This document shows, piece by piece, positions 52,324 through 61,155 of a stretch of DNA of 64,000 nucleotides; positions within the stretch are counted from its first letter, which is position 1; each line of letters begins with the position of its first letter. Made by a program: the position numbers and the translations under genes. The notes under the pieces were generated by a model, which saw only the letters and a program-made list of their open reading frames with translations, searched no databases and was not told the DNA's origin. Source of the stretch: Variovorax paradoxus (GTDB lineage: Bacteria; Pseudomonadota; Gammaproteobacteria; Burkholderiales; Burkholderiaceae_C); the NCBI RefSeq assembly GCF_022009635.1, contig NZ_CP091716.1:4231001-4295000 (forward strand), written 5' to 3'.

Positions 52324-54165
52324 TTGGCGGCCGAGCCCGTCACCTGGCGCGCCGACGGCGTGCCGCGCAGCGAACGCTTCGACGACATCTATCACACAGA
52401 AACCGGCGCACTGGCGCAATCGCGCCATGTGTTCCTGGGCGGCTGCGGCCTGCCCGAGGCCTGGGCCGGACAGCCGCAATGGCTGATTCTCGAAACCGGC
52501 TTCGGGCTGGGCCTCAACTTCCTGACAACCTGGCAGGCGTGGCGCGCGGACCCCGAGCGGCCGCGCATGCTGCACTTCGTCTCGGTCGAGGCGCATCCGG
52601 TCGCGCCCGGCGATCTGCTGCGCGGGGCCGGGGCCTACCCTGAGCTTGCGGCGCTGGCCGGGGAACTGGCCGCGCAGTGGCACGGGCTGCTGCCCGGCTT
52701 TCACCGGCTGAGCTTCGACGACGGCCGGGTACTGCTCACGCTGTGCATCGGCGACGTGCAGCCGATGCTTCGCGCGCAGCGCTTCGAGGCCGACAGCATC
52801 TTCCTCGACGGCTTCAGCCCGCAGCAGAACCCGGACATGTGGTCGGCAGACACGCTGAAGGCCGTCTCGCGCTTTGCACGGCAGGGCACCCGCATCGCCA
52901 CCTGGACCATCGCGCGGGCCATCCGCGATGCGCTCCAGCAATACGGCTTCGCGGTCGAGAAATACAAGGGCCTGCCGCCCAAGCGCGATTGCCTGCGCGG
53001 CGTGTTCGCGCCCGCCTGGACGGTGCGCCGCCGGGAGCCGCCGCCCGAACGCATCGACGCACCCGGGCACTGCGCCGTCATTGGCGCAGGCCTGGCCGGC
53101 GCGGCGGTGGCGGCGAGCCTGGCGCGGCGTGGCTGGCGGGTCACTGTGCTCGATGCGGCCGATTGGCCGGCCTCGGGCGCCTCGGGCCTGCCCGTGGGCA
53201 TGCTCGCGCCGCATGTGTCGCCCGACGACGCGCTGCTGTCGCGGCTCACGCGCGCCGGCATTCGCGTCACCTGGACGGAACTCGAAAGGCTGCTGGAGGA
53301 CGGCCGCGACTGGCGCGCCAGCGGCGTGCTCGAGCGCAGGCCCGACGGCGACGTGCGCGTGCCTGCCGGATGGGGCGCCAGCGGTCCCAACGAATCCTGG
53401 CCCGCGAGCGCCGGACAACTGGCCAGCACTGGACTGCCCGGCGACACCCCGGCTCTCTGGCATTCGCGCGCGGCCTGGGTGCGGCCGCACCGGCTGATCG
53501 CCGCGTGGCTGCGCCAGCCGGGCGTCGAGTTTCGCGGCGGTTGTCGCGTGGCGCGGGTAGAACTGGAACCCGGCGGCTGGCAGCTCTTAGACCCGGCCGG
53601 CCAGTCGTTGGCCGAGGCCGACCGCGTCGTCATCTGCGCCGGCCATGAATCGGGCCGCTTCGCACCAGCGCTTCCGCTGCAACCCGTGCGCGGCCAAGTC
53701 GCCTGGGGCGCCATGCCCGGCAGCACCGCCCTGCCCCCCACCCCGATCAACGGCGACGGCCACCTGATCGCCCATGTCCCCGATGGCCCGGGCACCCAGA
53801 TCTGGCTGGCCGGCGCCACCTTCGACCGCGACAGCACCGACCTCGCGCCGACAGCCACCGATGCCGATGCGAACCGCGAGCGACTGGCGCGGCTCCACCC
53901 TGCGTCCGCCGCCGCACTGGCGCCGTCGTTCTCGAGCGGCGATGTCGAAAGCTGGGTCGGCATCCGCTGCGCGTCGGGCGACCGTCGCCCGCTGGTCGGC
54001 CCGCTCGAAGGCTCCGCCACGGGCCTCTGGGCCTGCACCGCACTGGGCTCGCGCGGCCTGAGCTTCGCCGCGCTGTGCGCCGAACTGCTGGCCGCGCAAT
54101 GGCATGCGGAGCCGCTACCGTTGCCCGCCACGCTGGCCAAGGCTTTGGGAACGCAGCGCCTCTGA
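52324..54165 (+). CDS. mnmC: tRNA 5-methylaminomethyl-2-thiouridine biosynthesis bifunctional protein MnmC
   Basis: Modifies the wobble uridine of tRNAs in two steps. The N-terminal MnmD methyltransferase domain has the SAM motif ILETGFGLGLNFLTTW near residue 60 and SIFLDGFSPQQNPDMW; the C-terminal FAD oxidase domain begins CAVIGAGLAGAAVAASLARR near 255, with ALGSRGLSFAALCAELLAA near the end. It has 613 residues. No ATG is available; TTG 52324 gives a family-like N-terminus (AAEPVTWRADGVPRSERFDD) without overlap, whereas the longer TTG at 52267 would overlap yggX. The start is therefore uncertain. Confidence 0.93.
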   Translation: MAAEPVTWRADGVPRSERFDDIYHTETGALAQSRHVFLGGCGLPEAWAGQPQWLILETGFGLGLNFLTTWQAWRADPERPRMLHFVSVEAHPVAPGDLLRGAGAYPELAALAGELAAQWHGLLPGFHRLSFDDGRVLLTLCIGDVQPMLRAQRFEADSIFLDGFSPQQNPDMWSADTLKAVSRFARQGTRIATWTIARAIRDALQQYGFAVEKYKGLPPKRDCLRGVFAPAWTVRRREPPPERIDAPGHCAVIGAGLAGAAVAASLARRGWRVTVLDAADWPASGASGLPVGMLAPHVSPDDALLSRLTRAGIRVTWTELERLLEDGRDWRASGVLERRPDGDVRVPAGWGASGPNESWPASAGQLASTGLPGDTPALWHSRAAWVRPHRLIAAWLRQPGVEFRGGCRVARVELEPGGWQLLDPAGQSLAEADRVVICAGHESGRFAPALPLQPVRGQVAWGAMPGSTALPPTPINGDGHLIAHVPDGPGTQIWLAGATFDRDSTDLAPTATDADANRERLARLHPASAAALAPSFSSGDVESWVGIRCASGDRRPLVGPLEGSATGLWACTALGSRGLSFAALCAELLAAQWHAEPLPLPATLAKALGTQRL

Positions 54166-54187
54166 GGCGCCCCATTCGGGCTGCTCG

Positions 54188-54520
54188 TCAGCCAGGCTGC
54201 CCCAGAGGCGCCAGCAGGTGGTCGATGCGGCTGTCCCCATACGTGCGCAGCACCTCGGCGATCACCACCTTGTACCCATCGAGCCAATTCGCCTGCGCCG
54301 CCTTCGCCTGCTGGTGCACGGGGTGGCGGATCAGCGCCTGCAGGCTGTCCAGCGAATCCCAGTAGTAGACGTTCGACACCAGCCCGTTGCCGGTGTTCTC
54401 CCACGTCTCCTCGCCCAGGTAGCCGGGCAGCGACTTCGCGGCGGCGGCGATGGTCTGGTCGAGACGATGGAACTCGTCGTCGAACTGCTTCTTGGCGAAG
54501 ATGAAAGTGGCGGAGTACAT
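54188..54520 (-). CDS. Antibiotic biosynthesis monooxygenase (ABM) domain protein
   Basis: A 110-residue dimeric alpha-beta-barrel domain protein. The pattern FIFAKKQFDDEFHRLDQTIA, PGYLGEETWENTGNGLVSNV and YYWDSLDSLQALIRHPVHQQ is typical of the ABM/heme-degrading superfamily. No catalytic function can be assigned. The start at 54520 (MYSATFIF) is in the middle of a longer frame; GGGAGG lies somewhat far upstream. It converges on mnmC. Confidence 0.82.
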   Translation of the reverse strand: MYSATFIFAKKQFDDEFHRLDQTIAAAAKSLPGYLGEETWENTGNGLVSNVYYWDSLDSLQALIRHPVHQQAKAAQANWLDGYKVVIAEVLRTYGDSRIDHLLAPLGQPG

Positions 54521-54633
54521 GGCGAGTCGAGACCTCCCGGCAAGTCGACAAAAGCCCGTCAAGGCGCGGGCGGGCGCCGATTCTGCGGCAAGTGCCCGCC
54601 GCATTCCACCTCTTGCCGCACGAAGGCCCCAGA

Positions 54634-55542
54634 ATGCATCGCATGGCCACCCAATACGACATCACGCACACCACCGTCTACCGCTACAACAAGCCGGTCA
54701 CGTTCGGCCTGCACCGCGTGATGTTCCGCCCGCGCGACAGCCACGACCTGCGTGTGCTGGCCACCGACCTGCAGGTGAGCCCCGAAGCTTTCACGCGGCT
54801 GATTCAAGACCCGCACTCCAACTCCGTCGCGCTGGTGCAGCCGATGGGCGAGGCGACCGAGTTGCGCATCGTGTGCTCCTTCACCATCGAGCATGTGCCG
54901 GCCCAGCAGGACCAGCTCGCGCTCGACCCCGCCGCCGAATTCTTGCCCTTCGCCTATTCGGTGCAGGAGCGGCTGGACCTCGAGCACTACCTGCGCCCGC
55001 ACCACGACGACGACACGCAGGGCACGCTGATCCGCTGGGCCCACCAGTTCCTGCACACCGACAAGCCCAACAGCACCCGCGAAGTGCTCACGCGCATGAA
55101 CGCGCACATCGGCCAGAGCCTCGAATACAAGGCGCGCGACGAGGAAGGCACGCAGACGCCGCTGGCCACGCTGGCGCTGGGCAGCGGCAGTTGCCGCGAC
55201 TATGCGCTGCTGATGATGGAAGCCGCGCGGCGCCTTGGCATCGCCACGCGCTTCGTCTCGGGCTACATCTACGACGCCGCGCTCGACACCGCGGCGCAGA
55301 CCCAGGGCGAATCGATGACCGGCGCTGGCACCACGCATGCCTGGCTGCAGGCCTACCTGCCGGGCATCGGCTGGATGGCCTTCGACCCCACCAACAACCT
55401 GATGGGCAGCGGCCAGCTGATCCGCGTCGGCGTCACGCGCGACCCGGCCCAGGCGGCGCCGATCTCAGGCAGCTGGTACGGCGACGCCGAGGCTTACGAA
55501 GGCCTCGAGGCGACGGTGGTGGTCACGCGCCGCAAGGACTGA
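54634..55542 (+). CDS. Transglutaminase-like cysteine protease-fold protein
   Basis: A 302-residue cytoplasmic protein. Residues 8-100 form the bacterial transglutaminase-like N-terminal domain (THTTVYRYNKPVTFGLHRVM). The core has the catalytic triad Cys187 (GSGSCRDYALLMMEAARRLG), His235 (GTTHAWLQAYLPGIGW) and Asp251 (FDPTNNL). Such proteins cleave or form isopeptide bonds; the substrate is unknown. ATG 54634 has GAAGG seven bases upstream; ATG 54643 is an alternative. Confidence 0.9.
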   Translation: MHRMATQYDITHTTVYRYNKPVTFGLHRVMFRPRDSHDLRVLATDLQVSPEAFTRLIQDPHSNSVALVQPMGEATELRIVCSFTIEHVPAQQDQLALDPAAEFLPFAYSVQERLDLEHYLRPHHDDDTQGTLIRWAHQFLHTDKPNSTREVLTRMNAHIGQSLEYKARDEEGTQTPLATLALGSGSCRDYALLMMEAARRLGIATRFVSGYIYDAALDTAAQTQGESMTGAGTTHAWLQAYLPGIGWMAFDPTNNLMGSGQLIRVGVTRDPAQAAPISGSWYGDAEAYEGLEATVVVTRRKD

Positions 55543-55656
55543 GGCACCCCGCCGACGCGGTGGTTGCTGTCGCGCATGCGATAGCCGTTGCGGGAAATCC
55601 CTCGGCAATACATTTCGCAACACATCTACGCTGCGCCGCCGGCCAGCGAAATAGCA

Positions 55657-55675
55657 CGGTCGTTCTGAACGATCG
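55657..55675. promoter_or_regulatory. Near-perfect 19-bp inverted repeat upstream of the lipoprotein hydrolase
   Basis: CGGTCGTTC-T-GAACGATCG: nine-base arms with a single G-T mismatch, about 63 bp upstream of the ATG at 55738. The GTTC-GAAC core is of the type bound by TetR-family repressors. A regulator gene is not adjacent. Confidence 0.5.
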
Positions 55676-55737
55676 CGGGTGCAGCGCCGCGTCGGCTTTT
55701 TCTTCCAAGAACTCACAAGAACGGAGAGAGACACCCC

Positions 55738-57261
55738 ATGCATTCAGCACGCCTGACACTTCTTGCCCTGGCAGCCAGCCTCGCCGTCGCATCCTGCGGC
55801 GGTGGAGGTGGCGGCGGCAACAGCCTCGGCTTCATTCCCACCCCCGCGCCTGCGCCCGCCGCGGCGCCGCCGCCCGCGCCGGCACCCGCGCCCGTCGCTG
55901 AAGAAACCCGTCTGCAGGACGGCCGTAACTCGTTCGCGCCGGCGGATCCCTCGGCCACCACCTTCGCCGCGCTCGCTGCGGACGGGAGCGATACGGTCGA
56001 CAACAGCACCACCAGCCGCTGGGCCGGCATGCTGGGCGGCGCCCAGTACAACGTCGAGGTGCCCGCCAACTGGAACGGCCAGCTCGTGATGTACGCGCAC
56101 GGCTATGCCGGCGAAGGCAACCTGTTGCAAGCAGGCTCGCCGACGATCCGCCGCTATCTGATCCAGAACGGCTATGCCTGGGCGGCCTCCAGCTACAGCA
56201 AGAACTACTACGACGTGCGCGCCGGCGTGGAAGACACCAACGCCCTCGCCCTGCAGTTCAACGCCATCGCCAAGGCCAATGGCCGCAACCTGGCCGCGCC
56301 GTCCAAGATCTTCATCACCGGCCATTCGATGGGCGGCCACATCACGGCGGCGGCCATCGAGGACGAGACCTATGCCACGGCCAACCACAAGGTGAAGTAC
56401 AACGGCGCGGTGCCGATGTGCGGCGTGGTGGGCGACACGGAGTTGTTCGACTATTTCGCCGCCGCGCAGGTGACCGCGCAGGCGCTGGCGGGCAAGGCCA
56501 GCTATCCCACGCCGAAATGGGCTGACATCGCGACGCAGGTCACGCCGACACTCTTCTCGACTTTCTCGGCCACGACCATCGTGCGAAACGGCGCTGTGGG
56601 AGACCAGTACGCCTCGGTGCTCGAAAACTTGACCGGCGGCCCGCGACCTCTTTTCGACTTCTCCTTGCAGAACGGCCGCTCGTTCCAGGCGGTCTGGGGT
56701 GTGTTCGGCAGCGATGGCACGGTCAACGGCATCCTCAACAAGAGCACGCTGGACACCAACCGCTTCGTCTACAAGATCGACGGCGACACCGACGCATCCG
56801 ACGCACTCAACGCGCTGGCCCAGAAGCTCACGGCCGCGCCGGACGCGAACCGCCTGCGCACCGACGGCCTGCGCTGGATTCCCAAGGTCAACGGCGAGTT
56901 CAAGATCCCGGTGGTCACGCTGCACACGCTGGGCGACCTGTACGTGCCGTTCAGCATGGAACAGATCTACAACAAGCGCGTGGCAGCCAAGGGCAACAGC
57001 CAGTGGCTGGTGCAGCGCGCGATCCGCGGCATCACGCATTGCGACTTCACCATCAAGGAGCAGGAAGAAGCCTTCATCGCCATGATCAACTGGGAAAAGG
57101 ACAACACCGCGAAGCCTGCCGGCGACGACGTTCTCACCCCTGCCACGATCAAGGATTCGAAGTACGGCTGCAACTTCACCCGCAACTCGGTGGGCGTGGA
57201 CGACAACCCGAGCGTGACCGGCGTGCGCCCGTTCCTGCCGTCCTGCTCGCCACCGGTCTGA
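55738..57261 (+). CDS. Lipoprotein alpha/beta hydrolase
   Basis: A 507-residue predicted lipoprotein. The signal ends at lipobox LAVAS-C (Cys20), followed by a Gly-rich stretch and a Pro/Ala-rich linker to about residue 52. The hydrolase domain has VMYAHGYAGEGNLLQAG near 118 and the nucleophile elbow FITGHSMGGHITAA with Ser197; HTLGDLYVPFSMEQIYNK resembles the Asp region, and THCDFTIKEQEEA the His region. The family includes extracellular lipases and tannase-like esterases, but the substrate is unknown. ACGGAGAGAG precedes the start. It converges on the glpQ-like gene. Confidence 0.88.
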   Translation: MHSARLTLLALAASLAVASCGGGGGGGNSLGFIPTPAPAPAAAPPPAPAPAPVAEETRLQDGRNSFAPADPSATTFAALAADGSDTVDNSTTSRWAGMLGGAQYNVEVPANWNGQLVMYAHGYAGEGNLLQAGSPTIRRYLIQNGYAWAASSYSKNYYDVRAGVEDTNALALQFNAIAKANGRNLAAPSKIFITGHSMGGHITAAAIEDETYATANHKVKYNGAVPMCGVVGDTELFDYFAAAQVTAQALAGKASYPTPKWADIATQVTPTLFSTFSATTIVRNGAVGDQYASVLENLTGGPRPLFDFSLQNGRSFQAVWGVFGSDGTVNGILNKSTLDTNRFVYKIDGDTDASDALNALAQKLTAAPDANRLRTDGLRWIPKVNGEFKIPVVTLHTLGDLYVPFSMEQIYNKRVAAKGNSQWLVQRAIRGITHCDFTIKEQEEAFIAMINWEKDNTAKPAGDDVLTPATIKDSKYGCNFTRNSVGVDDNPSVTGVRPFLPSCSPPV

Positions 57262-57270
57262 GTCCGGCCC

Positions 57271-57291
57271 GCGGGCGGCACCGCCGCCCGC
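57271..57291. terminator. GC-rich hairpin between two convergent lipoprotein genes
   Basis: A 9-bp perfect stem GCGGGCGGC / GCCGCCCGC with a 3-base loop between the stops at 57261 and 57306. No T-run follows, so it is a weak or factor-assisted terminator at best. Confidence 0.5.
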
Positions 57292-57305
57292 ATCTGCTGC
57301 GCGCC

Positions 57306-58517
57306 CTACTTGCGCTGCGCAGCGAGAAACGCCTTCACCGCCGGCACCGCTGTGGCGGGGCTGTCGGCAAAGAGGCCGTCGATGCCGACGTCCAGGAAAG
57401 CCTTGATTTCCCCCGCGGTATCGCCGTATGCGATCGGGTTGGTCTTCGGCTCTTTCTTGAGGCTGTCCGGCAGGAAGTTGTTTTCGGGCCTGAAGGTCCA
57501 GACGTGAACCTGCAGCTTCTTGTCGTGCGCGTCCTTCACGAGCGAGGTCGGCGTGCCGAGCTTGCCGTCGACCACCGGGATCACGCTCGCCTTGTCCGCG
57601 CCGATGCCCTGCGCATAGGTCGCGATCTCGGCCAGGCCCGCGGGCTTCTTGAGGTCGGCATAGGTCCGCTTGTCGCCCAGAACCTCCAGATCGTAGGGCG
57701 CGCCCTCCGAGTAGACGAGCTGGATGATCCGCACCTTGCTGCTCAGGCGGATGTCCTTCAGGTTGCCGGTTTCGAAGGACTGCACGAACACCGGCGCATC
57801 GGCCTTGTTCAGATCGTGCTTCTGCAGCGTGTCGATCAGCTTCTTCTCGAGCGGCAGGCCGATCGAGCGGAAGTAGGTCGGATGCTTGGTCTCGGGATAG
57901 ATGCCGATCACGCGGCCCTTGGCCACCGATTGCGTCTTGGCGAGCTGGATCACCTCGTCGAGCGTGGGCACCTGGAACTGGTCGTTGTACGACACGTTGG
58001 CCGGTCGCACCTTCGGAATGCGCTCGCGAGCCTTCAGCTCCTTCAGTTCGGCCAGCGTGAAGTCCTCGGTGAACCAGCCGGTCATCGTACGGCCGTCGAT
58101 GGTCTTGGTGGCCTTGCGGCTGGCGAACTTGGGCACGTCGGCCACGTTGGTGGTGGCCTCGAGCACGTTGCCCGAGGCGTCCACGATGGCGATGGCGTTC
58201 TCGTGGCGGGCAACCAGTTCGCCGTCCTTGGTGGGCACGAGGTCGGGCTCGATGAAGTCTGCCCCGTCGTCGATGGCCTGCTGGTATGACGCCAGCGTGT
58301 GTTCGGGCCGAAGCGCCGAAGCACCGCGGTGCGCGATGACGAGCACGGGGGCCGCTTCCACGGGCGCGGGCGCCGGGGCCGGCGCCGGAGCCGGCGGCGC
58401 AGGAGCCGGCAAGACCGGCAGCAGCGGCGTCATGTCGTTGCCGCCACCGCCGCATGCCGCCACGAAAGCGCACGCACAAGCCGCCAGAGCGGTCCTGGAA
58501 AAAGTAAATAACTGCAT
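57306..58517 (-). CDS. Lipoprotein glycerophosphodiester phosphodiesterase
   Basis: A 403-residue GlpQ-type enzyme that hydrolyses glycerophosphodiesters, probably anchored in the envelope by lipobox FVAA-C (Cys22). After a Pro/Ala-rich linker, LVIAHRGASALRPEHTLASY (catalytic His and Arg), DGADFIEPDLVPTKDGELVA (metal-binding Glu and Asp) and ARHENAI are present; FVQSFETGN and YGDTAGEIKAFLDVGIDGLF are later motifs. The start ATG 58517 has AAGGGAGG eight bases upstream. A perfect palindrome lies about 29 bp upstream. Confidence 0.94.
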   Translation of the reverse strand: MQLFTFSRTALAACACAFVAACGGGGNDMTPLLPVLPAPAPPAPAPAPAPAPVEAAPVLVIAHRGASALRPEHTLASYQQAIDDGADFIEPDLVPTKDGELVARHENAIAIVDASGNVLEATTNVADVPKFASRKATKTIDGRTMTGWFTEDFTLAELKELKARERIPKVRPANVSYNDQFQVPTLDEVIQLAKTQSVAKGRVIGIYPETKHPTYFRSIGLPLEKKLIDTLQKHDLNKADAPVFVQSFETGNLKDIRLSSKVRIIQLVYSEGAPYDLEVLGDKRTYADLKKPAGLAEIATYAQGIGADKASVIPVVDGKLGTPTSLVKDAHDKKLQVHVWTFRPENNFLPDSLKKEPKTNPIAYGDTAGEIKAFLDVGIDGLFADSPATAVPAVKAFLAAQRK

Positions 58518-58545
58518 TTAAGTTCCTCCCTTTTGTTCATATCGA

Positions 58546-58557
58546 TGTAAATTTACA
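58546..58557. promoter_or_regulatory. TGTAAATTTACA palindrome upstream of the phosphodiesterase gene
   Basis: A perfect 12-bp palindrome 29-40 bp upstream of the ATG, in the core promoter position. It is a strong operator candidate, but the binding protein is unknown. Confidence 0.55.
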
Positions 58558-58620
58558 CGCCTTTTGCCGTCAAACAGGTTGGCAACAGGCGCGCCGGATC
58601 ATCGAGGGAGGAAATGTCGG

Positions 58621-58642
58621 TCGCGTGACATGCGTCACGCGA
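58621..58642. terminator. Hairpin after the enoyl-CoA hydratase gene
   Basis: TCGCGTGAC-ATGC-GTCACGCGA, a perfect 9-bp stem 15 bp after the stop of the gene ending at 58657 (minus). There is no clear T-run, so termination is only probable. Confidence 0.5.
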
Positions 58643-58656
58643 CGGCGTGCACCGGC

Positions 58657-59580
58657 TCAGCCGCGCGCGGCCAGCTTCGCTTCGAGTTCCGCGATGCGCG
58701 CGCGGGCTTCATCGCCTTCCGGAATCGGCCGCCCGCTGTCGCGCCACCGCACGGCACTCTTGAAGCCTTCAGCCTCCGCCTGCCGCCGGAACCACATGCC
58801 TTCGGGGTTGTGCCGCGTGATGCCGTCGAACACGGTCGCGAACATCTGGCTCTGCTCCAGCCCCATCGAGTGCCACACCTGGTTGACCACCAGCTTGTGC
58901 ATCATCAGGTGCGAACGCGGCACGCCCGCGATACGCAGGGCCAGCTTCAGCGTGGCCCCTTCGAGCTGGTCCGCCGGCACCGAGAAATTGGCCAGTCCCC
59001 ATTCGGCGGCCTGCCTGCCGTCGATGGTGTCGCCGGTGAACATGAGCTGCTTGGCGCGCATGGCGCCGAGCCGGTAGGTCCACATGGCGGTGGTCGGGCA
59101 GCCCCACACGCGCGTGGGCATGTAGCCGATGCGCGCGTCGTCGGCCATGGCCAGCAAGTCGCAGCACAGCGCGATGTCGCTGCCGCCGGCCACCGCGTAG
59201 CCATGCACCTTGGCGATGGTTGGCTTGCGGCTGCGCCACAGGGCCATGAAGTCGTCGGTGTTGCCCTTCATGGCAACGTAGTCGAGCATCGGGTCCCACG
59301 GCGTCTTCTCCTGCCGGCAGGGGTGGTCGCCCTGCCCTTCGCGACCATGGCCTTCGGCATAGTCGCCGAGGTCGTAGCCGGCGCAGAAGGCACGGCCCGC
59401 GCCCTCGACGACGATCACATGCACCTCGTCGTCGGCTTCTGCCCACTCGACCGCGCGGCGTATCTCCGACGGCGTGGTCTCGCCGATGGCGTTGAGCTTC
59501 TCCGGGCGGTTCAGCACCAGGCGCGCGATGCGCGGGTGTTGCGGGTCCTTCTCGATCAGGACAGTGTCGAAAACTGGCAT
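58657..59580 (-). CDS. Enoyl-CoA hydratase/isomerase family protein
   Basis: A 307-residue crotonase-fold enzyme. The oxyanion-hole segments are [20 protein letters not shown] near 61-80 and [20 protein letters not shown] near 115-134; [11 protein letters not shown] near 22-32 is the N-terminal family motif. Length is above the basic 260 because of an insertion around residues 75-105. The substrate is unclear (acyl-CoA). The start ATG 59580 ([10 protein letters not shown]) follows a longer frame. Confidence 0.9.
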   Translation of the reverse strand: MPVFDTVLIEKDPQHPRIARLVLNRPEKLNAIGETTPSEIRRAVEWAEADDEVHVIVVEGAGRAFCAGYDLGDYAEGHGREGQGDHPCRQEKTPWDPMLDYVAMKGNTDDFMALWRSRKPTIAKVHGYAVAGGSDIALCCDLLAMADDARIGYMPTRVWGCPTTAMWTYRLGAMRAKQLMFTGDTIDGRQAAEWGLANFSVPADQLEGATLKLALRIAGVPRSHLMMHKLVVNQVWHSMGLEQSQMFATVFDGITRHNPEGMWFRRQAEAEGFKSAVRWRDSGRPIPEGDEARARIAELEAKLAARG

Positions 59581-59658
59581 GGTCTCTTGTCTCCTGTGTT
59601 TGGGAACGGGTCGCGCCACGCTTGTAGCATCGCCCCCCCGACACAGGCAAACAGCCGC

Positions 59659-61155
59659 TCAGGCCCCTGCCGCGCTCCCCGCACTGCCCAGTTGGAAGCG
59701 GAACACCGCGCCCTTTTCGGGCTGCTGCACCAGGCGAATGTCGCTGCCATGCAGTTGCAGGATGCGCTTGACGATCACCAAACCCAGGCCGCCGCTGCTC
59801 GCGCTGTCGGTGCGCGAGCCGCTCATGAACACCGGTCGCATGAAAAGCGACTTCTGCAGCTCGCCCGGAATGCCCGGCCCGGTGTCGCTCACCTGCACCG
59901 TCACGCCGGCGTTCTCGGGACGAAGCTGCACCACGATCTCACCGCCCGCCGGGGTGTGGCGGATGGCGTTGTCGAGCAGGTTGGTCAGCACGCGCTCGAT
60001 CATTCCCAGGTCGGCCGACACCACCGGCAGGCCCGGCGCGATGTCGGGCTTCAGGCGCTGGTGGCGCGCCTCGGCGGCCAGCTCGAACTTCTGGAACACG
60101 TCCTGCACCAGGTCGGCGAGCGCGAAGTTTTCCTTCTCGGGCTTGACCACGCCGTATTCGAGCCGCGCCAGCTCGAAAACTTCCTGTGCGAGGCGGCCCA
60201 CCTTGCGGCTCTGGCCGAGCGCGATCTCCAGATAGCGCCGACGCTCTTCCTCGCTGAGCGAGCCGGCCTTGAGCAGCAGGGTTTCGAGGTAGCCGTGCAG
60301 CGAGGTGAGCGGCGTGCGCAGGTCGTGCGAGATGTTGGCGAACAGCTCGCGGCGCTGCTGGTCTTGCAATGTGAGTTCACGCCATTGCTCGGCGATGCGC
60401 CGCGTCATCTGCGTGAAGGCCTGGCCCAGTTGCGCGATCTCGTCGGTGCCGCGAGACAGGCGCTCCAGCGTGGGCGTCTCGCTCTCCAGGGAGGCGATGC
60501 CCTCGGTCTCGAAGCGCTTCACCGCCGCCGTCAACTCGCGCAGCGGCCGGGTGATGAGACGAAAGGCCGCAAGACCCGCGAGCAGGCCGAGCAGCGCCAC
60601 CAGCCCCATCGACCACAGCGTGGTGCGCAGCACGTTGTCGGTGGCCACGTTGGCGACCAGCGCATCGTGGTCCTCGCCCTGGAGCACCACGTAGACGTAC
60701 CCCACGTCGCGCCCGTCCATGCGCAGCGGCGCGGCGCTGAACACCTTGGACGCCGTGAGGCTGCGCGGATCGTCCCCGCCGATGGGCAGCGGCGCGCCCG
60801 ACAGCAGCTTGCGGATCGGCTCCAGCCCGACCGTGTCGCGCTTCAAGTGTCCCTCTGGCGCGGCCTGCGCCTTGATGCGGCCGTCCAGCCCCAGCAGGTA
60901 GACCTCCACGCTCGGGTTGACGGCCATCAGCTTGTCGAACAGGTCTTTCACCGCCGGCTGATTCAGGCCGTCGGGGTTCATGAGTTCGGAGTTCTCGGCG
61001 ATATGCGCCGCGAGCCCGATCGACAGCCGCTGCACCACTTCCTGCTCGTGGATGCCGTTGGAGCGCATCTGCAGCCACGCCGATGCGCCGCAGCACACCA
61101 GCAGCAGCACCGCGAACACGGCCGAAAGCCGCCGCGAGAGCGAACTCCAGAACAT
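59659..61155 (-). CDS. Sensor histidine kinase
   Basis: A 498-residue membrane histidine kinase. TM1 is near 10-30, a periplasmic sensor domain spans about 31-178, TM2 is near 180-200 and HAMP near 201-255. The phosphoacceptor His277 is in ANISHDLRTPLTSLHGYLET. N-box NLLDNAIRHTP and G-box DTGPGIPG and GGLGLVIVKRIL are in the ATPase domain. The ATG overlaps the response regulator stop (TGATG). The signal is unknown; the neighbouring cytochrome/molybdopterin genes are divergent to the pair. Confidence 0.95.
   Translation of the reverse strand: MFWSSLSRRLSAVFAVLLLVCCGASAWLQMRSNGIHEQEVVQRLSIGLAAHIAENSELMNPDGLNQPAVKDLFDKLMAVNPSVEVYLLGLDGRIKAQAAPEGHLKRDTVGLEPIRKLLSGAPLPIGGDDPRSLTASKVFSAAPLRMDGRDVGYVYVVLQGEDHDALVANVATDNVLRTTLWSMGLVALLGLLAGLAAFRLITRPLRELTAAVKRFETEGIASLESETPTLERLSRGTDEIAQLGQAFTQMTRRIAEQWRELTLQDQQRRELFANISHDLRTPLTSLHGYLETLLLKAGSLSEEERRRYLEIALGQSRKVGRLAQEVFELARLEYGVVKPEKENFALADLVQDVFQKFELAAEARHQRLKPDIAPGLPVVSADLGMIERVLTNLLDNAIRHTPAGGEIVVQLRPENAGVTVQVSDTGPGIPGELQKSLFMRPVFMSGSRTDSASSGGLGLVIVKRILQLHGSDIRLVQQPEKGAVFRFQLGSAGSAAGA

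Noticed and set aside
55744-58479. Minus-strand ORF of 911 codons across the two lipoprotein genes
   Set aside because: It runs through one gene antisense and another out of frame, so it is an artefact of GC-rich codon usage.
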